A stretch of DNA of 5,544 bases, taken from assembly GCA_902778985.1 (NCBI GenBank), contig CACYZS010000179.1, positions 1 to 5,544 on the forward strand, written 5' to 3'. The notes beneath the pieces were generated by a model. The model did not search any database, had not been told where the DNA came from, and saw only the letters and a list, made by a program, of their open reading frames with translations. The DNA is from an uncultured Ruminococcus sp. (GTDB taxonomy: Bacteria; Bacillota; Clostridia; Oscillospirales; CAG-272). A program made the translations under genes and the position numbers. This document shows, piece after piece, positions 1 through 5,503 of this stretch (the stretch's first letter is position 1; every line of letters begins with the position of its first letter).

Positions 1-62
1 CGCTTGAAACGACGCAGCGCGCTGTCGATCGTCTCGTTCTCTTTCACTCTGATTTCTGCCAT
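1..62 (-). CDS. rpsU: 30S ribosomal protein bS21, 5' end only
   Basis: Only the first 20 codons and part of the next lie in the window; the gene runs off the left edge. The visible protein starts MAEIRVKENE and continues TIDSALRRFK, which closely matches the N-terminus of Firmicutes bS21, a small basic protein of the 30S subunit platform that contacts the 16S rRNA 3' region and takes part in initiation. The ATG at 62-60 is supported by a very strong Shine-Dalgarno run (AAGGGGGGG at 78-70) seven bases upstream. It is transcribed from its own perfect-consensus promoter at 118-146, so it is probably independent of the operon to its right. bS21 is usually about 57-58 residues, so roughly two thirds of the gene is missing here because of the window boundary, with no sign of mutation. 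Confidence 0.93.
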   Translation of the reverse strand, partial: MAEIRVKENETIDSALRRFK

Positions 63-87
63 TCTGTTTCCCCCCCTTCGCTTTTGA

Positions 88-113
88 CAAGAGGCAATAA
101 TTTCGCCGTCTTG
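88..113 (-). promoter_or_regulatory. Hairpin at the 5' end of the rpsU leader
   Basis: Read on the minus strand, CAAGA (113-109) pairs with TCTTG (92-88), and GGCGA (107-103) pairs with TTGCC (97-93) including one G-U pair. This leaves a single bulged C at 108 and a five-base loop. The hairpin begins almost exactly at the start site predicted from the -10 box (about 111), so it would cap the rpsU mRNA. It may stabilise the transcript or be an autoregulatory r-protein leader; that role is inference, because a 10-bp stem of this kind can also occur by chance. Confidence 0.4.
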
Positions 114-117
114 CTAT

Positions 118-146
118 ATTATACACACGGGAACCTGATTTGTCAA
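118..146 (-). promoter_or_regulatory. Perfect-consensus sigma-A promoter of rpsU
   Basis: On the minus strand, TTGACA (146-141) and TATAAT (123-118) are separated by exactly 17 bases, a full match to the sigma-A/sigma-70 consensus. An A-run and a T-run (about 150-164) lie just upstream and could act as an UP element. The predicted start is near 111, giving a leader of about 49 bases before the rpsU ATG. High constitutive expression fits a ribosomal protein gene. The rest of the 63-249 gap holds no gene and no convincing terminator. Confidence 0.9.
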
Positions 147-249
147 TAGTTTTTTGCCGAAAAACGCTTTGTTTTGTTGTCCCGTCCGTCACGATGGAAT
201 ATTCGCAAATCAAGGACGGTTCACTCGCTCTCCGGTTGTGAACAATCAA

Positions 250-516
250 TTATTTGAACCAAATCTCGCAAAGAAACGCAATGACAAAAGCAAGAATAAC
301 GAACAAAATCAATATTGCAAGAGAACAGATAATCTTAATTGGAATCTTCCAGTTAGTCTTATTATCTATAATAAAAAATGTTACAACAAACAAGGCTACA
401 AAAAGCACGTAGGCTATGATTCCAACAGTAGTATCTATCACGGCGCCTTTGCTAAGTTCTGGATCAGTGCCCCAAATCATACAAAAAATCACGTATTTAA
501 TTGTGTCCATATTCAT
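250..516 (-). CDS. Small two-helix membrane protein, AT-rich, family unknown
   Basis: An 88-residue ORF whose ATG (516-514) overlaps the folD stop in an ATGA junction, so it sits as the last gene of the operon. I do not recognise the family. The protein has a moderately hydrophobic N-terminus (about residues 6-16), a polar stretch (17-29), a strong membrane segment at about 31-50, a lysine-containing loop (51-61) and a second membrane segment at about 60-83, ending in WFK. No catalytic motif or cleavable signal is evident. The stretch is about 33 percent GC by hand count, far below the neighbouring genes, and its codons favour ATT, ATA and TTT, which suggests recent acquisition. The Shine-Dalgarno is poor at both possible starts (516 and 510), so translation may depend on coupling to folD. 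The ORF is probably real, given its coherent hydrophobic pattern and its junction with folD. Confidence 0.6.
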   Translation of the reverse strand: MNMDTIKYVIFCMIWGTDPELSKGAVIDTTVGIIAYVLFVALFVVTFFIIDNKTNWKIPIKIICSLAILILFVILAFVIAFLCEIWFK

Positions 517-1373
517 TCTCTGTTCACGCTCTCACGCGCCGCGGCAAGCGTGTTTTTCATCAGCATCGTGATGGTCATGGGCCCGACGCCGCCCGGAACG
601 GGGGTGATCGCCGACGCGATTGCGGCGATCGGCTCAAAATCCGCGTCGCCGCAGAGTTTCCCGTCGGGGAGACGGTTGATCCCGACGTCGATCACAACGG
701 CGCCCGGCTTGACCATATCGGCATTGAAGAAGCGGGGTTTGCCGACCGCGACGACGACGATATCCGCCCGTTTGGTATGCGACGCAAGGTCCGCCGTTCT
801 CGAATGGCAGATCGTGACCGTCGCGTTCCGTTCGAGAAGCAGAAGCGCCTGCGGTTTGCCGACGATGTTGCTTCTGCCGATCACGACGCAATCCTTCCCT
901 GCCGGATCGATCCCGTAAGCGTCGAGCAGCGCCATCACGCCTGCGGGCGTGCAGGGGAGAAAATGATAGTTGCCGAGCATGATCCGCCCGACGTTTTCGG
1001 GGTGAAACGCGTCGACGTCCTTTTCGGGTTTGATCCTGCGGATCACCTTGTCCGCGTCGATCTGTTTCGGAAGCGGCAACTGCACGAGGATCCCGTGGAT
1101 CTTCGGATCTGCATTCAGCCGATCGAGCAACGCAAGAAGATCCTCTTCATGGGTATCTTCGGGCAATTCGTGCACTTCGGAATAGAAACCGATCTCCCCG
1201 CAGGCACGGTGCTTGTTGCGTACGTAGACTGCCGAGGCGGGATCGTTCCCGACCAGCACGACGGCAAGCCCAGGAGTAATTCCGGTCTTTTGCACGAATT
1301 CCGCAGTCTCGGTTTTGAGACTCTCGCGGATATCCCCTGAAACCTTCTTCCCGTCGATCAGAATGGCGCTCAT
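513..1373 (-). CDS. folD: Bifunctional methylene-THF dehydrogenase / methenyl-THF cyclohydrolase
   Basis: FolD interconverts 5,10-methylene-THF, 5,10-methenyl-THF and 10-formyl-THF in the cytoplasm, using NADP(H), and so feeds purine and formyl-Met synthesis. The 286-residue length is normal. The family's active-site residues fall at their standard positions: Tyr50 and catalytic Lys54 (YVRNK), Gln98 in GILVQLPLP (94-102), and Asp121 in EKDVDAF. The Rossmann-type nucleotide motif GRSNIVGKP is at 166-174, and the C-terminal signature [10 protein letters not shown] at 258-267. The ATG overlaps the lgt stop (ATGA), with AAGGAG eight bases upstream; the TGA stop in turn overlaps the start of the small membrane ORF. 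Nothing in the protein suggests damage. In a Clostridia-type organism it could also serve one-carbon metabolism linked to acetogenesis or amino-acid fermentation, but nothing nearby shows this. Confidence 0.97.
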   Translation of the reverse strand: MSAILIDGKKVSGDIRESLKTETAEFVQKTGITPGLAVVLVGNDPASAVYVRNKHRACGEIGFYSEVHELPEDTHEEDLLALLDRLNADPKIHGILVQLPLPKQIDADKVIRRIKPEKDVDAFHPENVGRIMLGNYHFLPCTPAGVMALLDAYGIDPAGKDCVVIGRSNIVGKPQALLLLERNATVTICHSRTADLASHTKRADIVVVAVGKPRFFNADMVKPGAVVIDVGINRLPDGKLCGDADFEPIAAIASAITPVPGGVGPMTITMLMKNTLAAARESVNRE

Positions 1374-2260
1374 TTTTTGTTCTCCTTCGTTTGCTCCATC
1401 GGTTCTCTTGCCGGTTCCTTTCCCTGCTTGATACGGATCAGTTTGACCGTCATCCAGGTCGTGCAGATCACGAACGCAAGGAATCCGACGAGGACCGAGA
1501 TTTTATTGTACCACACCTCGTGATGCGGGATCAGGTAAAGCGAATCCGTGCGGAGCAGTTCGATGAACATCCGCCCGAAGCCGTACCACGCGAATACGAG
1601 GTGAAAGACCTGTCCGTTATATTTCCGGTGCTTGTAGAACAGATTGATCAGGATGAAACCGAGGATGTTCCAGAGCGACTCGTACAGGAAGGTCGGGTGA
1701 ACGTACACCGTGTAGTACGCGGTGTTCACGTTGTTCAGCCCCATCCTGCAGAAGATGGACGTTTCGCTTCCGAACGCCTCGCCGTTCATAAAGTTGCCCC
1801 AACGTCCGATCGCCTGCGCCATGATCAGGGACGGGCAAACGCAGTCGGCGAACCGCATGAAACTGATCTTTTTGATCCGCGTCATCACGAAGACCGTGAT
1901 CCCCCCGGCGATCAATCCGCCGTAGATCCCGAGCCCGCCGTTCCAGATCGCGATCACGTCGTAGAAACTGTGATACTCTTCAAGCGTCGTCAGAACGTAG
2001 TAGAGCCGCGTCCCGATCACGCCGAACACGACGGTCGGAAGCCCGATGTCGAGAAGCAGATCGAGGTTCCAGCCGAATTCCTTGATCCGGTAGTTGATGT
2101 AAACGAACGCCAGAACGATCCCGAGCGTGATGAACAGGGCGTACCACGCGACGTCAAAACGTCCGAAAAGCGTGAACGCGACGCTGTCCACCTTAAATTT
2201 GCCGATACCGAGTCCCGGGAACGAAATGACCGAGATACGCTCGGCAGCCAGATAACTCAT
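1370..2260 (-). CDS. lgt: Phosphatidylglycerol--prolipoprotein diacylglyceryl transferase
   Basis: Lgt moves a diacylglyceryl group from phosphatidylglycerol to the lipobox cysteine of prolipoproteins at the outer face of the cytoplasmic membrane, the first step of lipoprotein maturation. The 296-residue protein is polytopic, with clear hydrophobic helices such as residues 38-56, 70-90 and 112-127. Family marks are present in order: NGGLGIYGG at 107-115 (Tyr where the E. coli enzyme has His103, common in Firmicutes), the Lgt signature [13 protein letters not shown] at 152-164 with the conserved Arg153, Asn159 and Glu161, HPTFLYES at 188-195, and GRMFIELLR at 229-237. The C-terminal tail is charged and lysine-rich. 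The ATG at 2260 has a strong GGAGG site seven bases upstream and overlaps the end of the ymfH C-terminal fragment (ATGA). Two terminator-like hairpins lie upstream inside the damaged ymfH, so its expression route is unclear. Confidence 0.96.
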   Translation of the reverse strand: MSYLAAERISVISFPGLGIGKFKVDSVAFTLFGRFDVAWYALFITLGIVLAFVYINYRIKEFGWNLDLLLDIGLPTVVFGVIGTRLYYVLTTLEEYHSFYDVIAIWNGGLGIYGGLIAGGITVFVMTRIKKISFMRFADCVCPSLIMAQAIGRWGNFMNGEAFGSETSIFCRMGLNNVNTAYYTVYVHPTFLYESLWNILGFILINLFYKHRKYNGQVFHLVFAWYGFGRMFIELLRTDSLYLIPHHEVWYNKISVLVGFLAFVICTTWMTVKLIRIKQGKEPAREPMEQTKENKK

Positions 2261-2479
2261 TCGTCTTCCTCCGTTTCTATCGTATGATCCGGACGGATCA
2301 CCGTCAGATCCAGTCGTTCGGGCGAAAACAGTTCGCGCAGAACGGTATTTACGTACGTTGCGGAAAGCGTTCCGAAAATCGACGCCTCGGTGAAAGGATC
2401 CATCCCCTCGGGGATCGAATCGCAGAACGCGTCCACCAGTTCTTCCTCGTCGTCAAAGGTGGCGACGTCCTCGGCGTAC

Positions 2480-2502
2480 TGCGCGCGGCAAAGCCGCGCG
2501 CA
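2480..2502. repeat. Perfect 10-bp GC-rich inverted repeat with 3-base loop
   Basis: TGCGCGCGGC (2480-2489) is followed by AAA (2490-2492) and GCCGCGCGCA (2493-2502), an exact inverted repeat able to form a very stable hairpin on either strand. It sits at the right-hand edge of the foreign-looking segment, just where YmfH-like protein sequence resumes. No T-run follows on either strand, so it is not a classical terminator. It could be a REP-type palindrome or the edge of an inserted element. Confidence 0.6.
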
Positions 2503-2517
2503 AGGGAACGTGCCCAT

Positions 2518-2541
2518 AAAAAAACGCCGGCAACCCCGGCG
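2518..2541 (-). terminator. Intrinsic terminator with 6-bp GC stem and seven Ts
   Basis: On the minus strand, CGCCGG (2541-2536), loop GGTTG and CCGGCG (2530-2525) are followed directly by seven Ts (2524-2518), a textbook Rho-independent terminator. It is oriented to stop transcription moving from ymfH towards lgt. It lies inside the interrupted ymfH region rather than at a normal operon end. Confidence 0.75.
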
Positions 2542-2550
2542 ATCGAACCG

Positions 2551-2606
2551 AAACAAAACAAACCCGCTGTGATCGCTTTCCGTAACAGGAAAGGATCACA
2601 GCGGGT
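2551..2606 (-). terminator. Long hairpin terminator just after the premature ymfH stop
   Basis: On the minus strand, 2606-2594 (ACCCGCTGTGATC) pairs perfectly with 2574-2562 over 13 bp. After one unpaired base at 2575, CTTTCC (2593-2588) pairs with GGAAAG (2581-2576) around a six-base loop. A T-rich tract follows (TTTGTTTTGTTT, 2562-2551). The premature TGA of ymfH lies within the first arm. This looks like an intrinsic terminator facing lgt and works in tandem with the one at 2518-2541. Confidence 0.7.
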
Positions 2607-3507
2607 CATTCTTATGATTTAGCCAAAGTATCGGTTGCAGTAATTCACAAGGCGCGTTGATGATACTGACCGCAAGCATCCGCCGACGGCGTTCGCTCGG
2701 ATCCCCTTCGGGTTCGGGGAAACCGCTCGTGACCGAGAACAGGGGTTTCGACACCCGGCGGCGAAGCGTACGGATCGGGTGATCGTACCGTCCGCCCTCA
2801 AAGGTCGGGAGGATGCGGAAATCGTCTTTTCCGGTCGGCATCGAGACGTCAGAGAGCGCGTTCAGCACGTCGTCAGGCGTGAGATCGCCCGAGATGAACA
2901 ACTGCATATTCCCGGTGTGGTAAAAAGCGCGGTAAACGTCGTAGAGACGGTGCGGCGTGATCTTTTTGATCGAGGCGGGCGTCCCGACGATCTCGTCGCG
3001 GATCGGGTGCTCGCGGTAGAGTTGCCGCGCCGCTTCGATGATCAAGCGGGAGGAGGGAGAGTCGGCGTACATCGCCGCTTCCTGCAAGATGATCTTCTTC
3101 TCGTTCTCGACGTTTTCTTTCGTGAAATACGGCTGCGATACGAAGGTCAGCAGTTCCCGCAACACAACGCCAAAATTTTCGCGGCAGTTGCAAAGATAAC
3201 AGGTCGCCGTCCCCGTGGTGTAGGCGTTGGCGTCGGCGCCGAGATCGCGCATCCGCTCCATCGCGTCGCTCCCGTCGGGATTGGCGAAAAGTTTGTGTTC
3301 AAGAAAATGGGCGCTCCCGGGAAGAACGCGACGGATCCTGTCCCCGTCGCGGTAATAGCGGTCGTAGGAACCGATCCCGACGCGCAGAAGGGCGTAACTG
3401 TTCACGCGTTTTTTCGGGATCAGGTAGATGACGGGTAGCCCCTCGCGCCGGATCTCGTAGTAGCGTTCCCGGAACTCGGGGTGGTCATGCAGGATCACGT
3501 CAGCCAT
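2596..3507 (-). CDS. ymfH: Zinc-binding M16 (insulinase-type) peptidase, truncated at C-terminus
   Basis: YmfH-like M16B metallopeptidase, the presumed catalytic partner of YmfF. The zinc motif HxxEH is HFLEH at residues 67-71, and the distal glutamate ligand is Glu143 in NEKKIILQE (135-143), spaced as in mitochondrial processing peptidase. The ATG at 3507 overlaps the ymfF end by eight bases (ATGGCTGA) and has AAGGGGG eight bases upstream. The first domain is complete and the second begins normally, but around residue 290 the protein departs from the family and stops at 303, against about 428 in B. subtilis. The missing region in M16 proteins contributes to the substrate chamber, so the product is probably unstable or inactive, although the zinc site itself survives. 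The family's C-terminus can be seen downstream in the same frame. Genes of this pair occur in many Firmicutes; their substrates are poorly defined. Confidence 0.85.
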   Translation of the reverse strand: MADVILHDHPEFRERYYEIRREGLPVIYLIPKKRVNSYALLRVGIGSYDRYYRDGDRIRRVLPGSAHFLEHKLFANPDGSDAMERMRDLGADANAYTTGTATCYLCNCRENFGVVLRELLTFVSQPYFTKENVENEKKIILQEAAMYADSPSSRLIIEAARQLYREHPIRDEIVGTPASIKKITPHRLYDVYRAFYHTGNMQLFISGDLTPDDVLNALSDVSMPTGKDDFRILPTFEGGRYDHPIRTLRRRVSKPLFSVTSGFPEPEGDPSERRRRMLAVSIINAPCELLQPILWLNHKNDPL

Positions 3508-4798
3508 TCCGGTCGCCCCCTTTCGGAGTGTAGAGATACACGGCGTCGGGACGCACCTTTTTCAGAAAAGACGCAAGATCCCCGGCAGAAACCGCCGCGC
3601 ACTTCCCGATGAATTCCGAGAGATCGACGGGCATTCCGAACAGGCGGCGGAACAGAACGTAGTTCACCGTCGCGTCTACGTTCTCAAACATCGACGTGAT
3701 CGCCATTCTGACGTAGGACAAAGCGGCGGAAAGAAGCGCCGGATCGGTCTTCCCCGCCCGGACGGTCGACAGTACGCGCGAAACGGCGCGCTCGACCTTC
3801 CTTTCACTCCCGGGTTCGATCCCGCAGAGGATCACAAAATCCCTGTTCGACGCCCTCATCGTCGATCGGATCGAATAACAGTACCCGTTCTTCTCTCGCA
3901 CCTCGGAGAACAGAAGCGCCATAGGGGCATCTGACAGTACGGCGGAAAGCATGATCGCCTTTTCGGCTTCCGGACTGCCGAACCCGATCGGCAAACGGTA
4001 GGAGAGCCCGAGCATCGCCTGCTCCCCGTCGGTCTCCTCTACCACGCGAAGGATCGGCGAGTGGGCGGCGCGGCGCGGCATACTGTTGCATCCTTTAACG
4101 GGGTTGCGCGCGACCAATATCTCTTCAAAAAGATCCCGCATAAGGGCGACGACCGTCTCTTGCGGCATTGAACCCGCGTACACGAACCGGATCTCGGAGC
4201 GGTAAAGCATATCACGGTAACGACTTGCCAGACTCTCTGCCGTGATCGCCTCGATCTCCTCTTCGGTCCCGTAGTCGGGAACGTCGTAGCGGTTGGGGTC
4301 GGCGGTGATCTCGCAAAGTCGCATATGCGCATACGCGCTCTTGCTGTTCTTGATCGCCTTGATCTGGTCAAGAAGCGTCAGTTTTTCCTGCGCGATCGCG
4401 TCCGCTTGGAACTGTCCCTTCTTGTCATACGCCGGACGAAGGATCGCCCCGGCGACAAAGGATAGTACCTCTTTTGTAAACGACGGGACCTCGTGAACGA
4501 AGGGTTCGTCAAGGAAGGTCGCCTGAAAGAGTGCGGCGCGAAAATCGCCGTGCCTCGTCGACTGCACCGAAAGGTCGGTCGAGTAGAGTTCCTCGAGGCG
4601 GCGGGAGAAAACCGTATGCGTCGGATAGTCCCGGGACGTACGGAACAAGAGGCGCGAGAGCATCGCGTCCGCAGAGGAATAACCGCGTTTGATACGGTAT
4701 TTGAATCCGACGGCGAACGCGGCGTTCTTATAATCCTCTGTGGGAATATAGTCGAACAAAACGCCGGGACAGAGCGTCAAAGTCTCAGATGGTTGCAT
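3500..4798 (-). CDS. ymfF: M16-family protein without zinc motif (YmfF-like)
   Basis: A 432-residue M16B-fold protein with two homologous halves. The N-terminal half has no HxxEH: the matching region (about residues 45-72, with FSRRLEELY) lacks the histidine pair, so this member cannot bind zinc by itself. The C-terminal half keeps the arginine-tyrosine element typical of M16 substrate binding, REKNGYCYS at 301-309 (Arg301, Tyr308). This division of labour, one subunit with zinc and one with the R/Y pair, is known for heterodimeric M16B enzymes and suggests that YmfF works with the product of the next gene. There is no signal peptide or membrane segment, so it is probably cytoplasmic. It is the first gene after a strong promoter. 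Its ATG at 4798 follows a GGGG Shine-Dalgarno (4811-4808) that can be paired in the leader. Length is normal and the frame is intact. Confidence 0.88.
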   Translation of the reverse strand: MQPSETLTLCPGVLFDYIPTEDYKNAAFAVGFKYRIKRGYSSADAMLSRLLFRTSRDYPTHTVFSRRLEELYSTDLSVQSTRHGDFRAALFQATFLDEPFVHEVPSFTKEVLSFVAGAILRPAYDKKGQFQADAIAQEKLTLLDQIKAIKNSKSAYAHMRLCEITADPNRYDVPDYGTEEEIEAITAESLASRYRDMLYRSEIRFVYAGSMPQETVVALMRDLFEEILVARNPVKGCNSMPRRAAHSPILRVVEETDGEQAMLGLSYRLPIGFGSPEAEKAIMLSAVLSDAPMALLFSEVREKNGYCYSIRSTMRASNRDFVILCGIEPGSERKVERAVSRVLSTVRAGKTDPALLSAALSYVRMAITSMFENVDATVNYVLFRRLFGMPVDLSEFIGKCAAVSAGDLASFLKKVRPDAVYLYTPKGGDRNG

Positions 4799-4807
4799 AC
4801 CGATCTA

Positions 4808-4831
4808 CCCCGTTTGCAGGGGTTTCTCCCC
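4808..4831 (-). promoter_or_regulatory. Leader with two mutually exclusive hairpins over the ymfF Shine-Dalgarno
   Basis: On the minus strand the leader holds GGGG (4831-4828), CCCC (4822-4819) and GGGG (4811-4808). The central C block can pair with either G block: the first pairing frees the second GGGG, which is the likely Shine-Dalgarno nine bases before the ATG, and the second pairing hides it. The stems are only 4 bp long, so this may be fortuitous. A regulatory switch is inference. Confidence 0.3.
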
Positions 4832-4850
4832 ATAAATCCGTAACAGTACT

Positions 4851-4879
4851 ATTATACTTATTTATTCCCGTTCTGTCAA
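4851..4879 (-). promoter_or_regulatory. Perfect-consensus sigma-A promoter of the ymfF operon
   Basis: On the minus strand, TTGACA (4879-4874) and TATAAT (4856-4851) are 17 bases apart, a complete consensus match, with an AT-rich spacer near the -10. The predicted start is near 4844, about 46 bases before the ymfF ATG. It lies just downstream of the spoVT terminator, so ymfF-ymfH-lgt-folD form a transcription unit separate from spoVT. Confidence 0.9.
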
Positions 4880-4902
4880 TCTTTTTCGGCAAAGCAAAAC
4901 GC

Positions 4903-4940
4903 AAAAGAAAAGATCCGGACGAAGCGTCGTTCTCCGGATC
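4903..4940 (-). terminator. Intrinsic terminator after spoVT
   Basis: Twelve bases past the spoVT stop, GATCCGG (4940-4934) pairs with CCGGATC (4918-4912). Inside, after a short bulge, ACGA can pair with TCGT around a CGCT loop. A T-rich tract (TTTTCTTTT, 4911-4903) follows. Orientation and position fit termination of spoVT before the ymfF promoter. Confidence 0.82.
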
Positions 4941-4951
4941 CCTTCATTCGT

Positions 4952-5503
4952 TCAATCCCCGATCTGATGACCGAGGAACGCGGCGGCGGTCGTAATCAAC
5001 TTGCTTTCCACGTCCTTGCCGACGCTCTCGCGCTTCTCGTCGCCGCCCGAGAGCGAGCAGACGCATCCGACGACGTCGCCGTCCGAGATAATGGGCATCG
5101 CCACCCGGACGTAACACGACATCCCGTCGTCGGTCAGGGCGATCCGCTCTTCCCCGGCGCGGTATTCGTAGAGCGAGCGTCCCTCCATCACTTTTTCGAT
5201 CTCGGGCGTCAGTTTCTTTTCGAGATACTCCTTCTTCGGTACCCCGGCGACCGCGATCACGGCGTCCCGATCCGCCACGGCGACGTTCAACCCGCCTGCC
5301 TTGTGCAGCGTGTCGGCGTACTGTGAGGCGAATACGGTCAGTTCCCCGATCGGACTATACTTCTTGAAAATGACCTCTCCGTCCCGGTCGGTGTATATCT
5401 CAAGGGGATCCCCTTCGCGGATCCGCATGGTGCGCCGGATCTCTTTCGGGATCACGACGCGTCCGAGATCGTCGATTCTTCGGACGATTCCGGTTGCTTT
5501 CAT
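4952..5503 (-). CDS. spoVT: Stage V sporulation protein T, AbrB-type regulator
   Basis: SpoVT is a DNA-binding regulator that in Bacillus acts in the forespore, tuning sigma-G-dependent genes. Residues 1-50 form the AbrB/MazE-like swapped-hairpin DNA-binding domain, almost identical to the B. subtilis protein: it starts MKATGIVRRIDDLGRVVIPK and continues through EIRRTMRIREGDPLEIY. Residues of about 56-183 form the GAF-like C-terminal domain (VAVADRDAVIAVAG, SCYVRVAMPI, ending TTAAAFLGHQIGD), which carries the usual sensory and tetramerisation role. At 183 residues it is close to the 178 of B. subtilis. The ATG at 5503 is preceded by AAAGGAAAG (5519-5511). It is followed by its own terminator and so is monocistronic at its 3' end. 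The promoter lies mostly or wholly outside the window. The gene is a marker of endospore formation, though non-sporulating relatives sometimes keep it. Confidence 0.95.
   Translation of the reverse strand: MKATGIVRRIDDLGRVVIPKEIRRTMRIREGDPLEIYTDRDGEVIFKKYSPIGELTVFASQYADTLHKAGGLNVAVADRDAVIAVAGVPKKEYLEKKLTPEIEKVMEGRSLYEYRAGEERIALTDDGMSCYVRVAMPIISDGDVVGCVCSLSGGDEKRESVGKDVESKLITTAAAFLGHQIGD

Larger units (their letters stand above)
2257..2556 (-). pseudogene. ymfH: C-terminal remnant of the zinc M16 peptidase ymfH
   Basis: This is an open stretch of 99 codons if the TTG at 2556 is counted as a start. From about residue 24 (RAQYAEDVATFDD) to the end it resembles the last part of YmfH-type M16 proteins: a YxxxVxxFD element, a helix like ELVDAF, then MDPF, a segment like TYVNTVLRELF, and a closing LTVIRP strand. 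The first 20 or so residues do not look like the family and come from terminator-bearing DNA. It lies in the same frame as the N-terminal ymfH ORF, with only the TGA at 2596-2598 between them; joined they would give 416 residues, close to the roughly 428 of B. subtilis YmfH. About 60-75 residues of the expected middle, including the usual LFG-to-GL region, are replaced. No good Shine-Dalgarno supports separate translation, so I call it a remnant. Its stop overlaps the lgt start. Confidence 0.6.
2481..2640. other. Non-M16 segment interrupting ymfH (insertion or replacement)
   Basis: Reading right to left, the YmfH protein is normal up to about INAPCEL near 2640, then turns into an unrelated tail (LNHKNDPL) and stops at 2596. 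Family-like sequence resumes near 2481-2490. The DNA between is unlike its flanks: an AT-richer 30 bases (about 2607-2640), a 19-bp hairpin followed by a T-rich stretch, a GC hairpin followed by seven Ts, and a perfect GC palindrome. This is what intergenic DNA at an operon end looks like, placed inside a gene. The exact breakpoints are uncertain by about 20-30 bases. I see no transposase, no clear terminal repeats and no target duplication. Confidence 0.6.

Noticed and set aside
84..120. A plus-strand promoter from TTGACA (84-89) and TATATT (115-120)
   Set aside because: The spacing is 25 bases, far from 17, and the TATATT overlaps the minus-strand rpsU -10 region.
84..146. TTGACAA (84-90) and TTGTCAA (140-146) flanking the rpsU promoter as an operator
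   Set aside because: One arm is the -35 box itself and the other is an isolated 7-mer 50 bases away; chance is the simpler explanation.
182..243. Inverted repeats after the small membrane ORF (CCGTCC/GGACGG at 182-219; GTTCAC/GTGAAC at 219-243) as an operon terminator
   Set aside because: The stems are 6 bp with loops of 26 and 13 bases, and no T-run follows on the minus strand, so I would not call a terminator.
154..2287. Long plus-strand open frames opposite folD and lgt (about 154-918, 501-1340, 1391-2287)
   Set aside because: They are antisense shadows of GC-rich real genes: low-complexity, Arg/Asp/His-rich, with no family motifs and no ribosome binding sites.
2596..2598. The in-frame TGA of ymfH as a selenocysteine or recoded codon
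   Set aside because: The sequence after the TGA does not resemble the family, the TGA lies inside the arm of a terminator-like hairpin, and folD, lgt and spoVT all use TGA as a normal stop.
2349..2609. Alternative minus-strand ORF across the ymfH interruption (MTRCDPF...)
   Set aside because: It is in a different frame from the family-like C-terminus, runs through two terminator hairpins and shows no recognisable domain.
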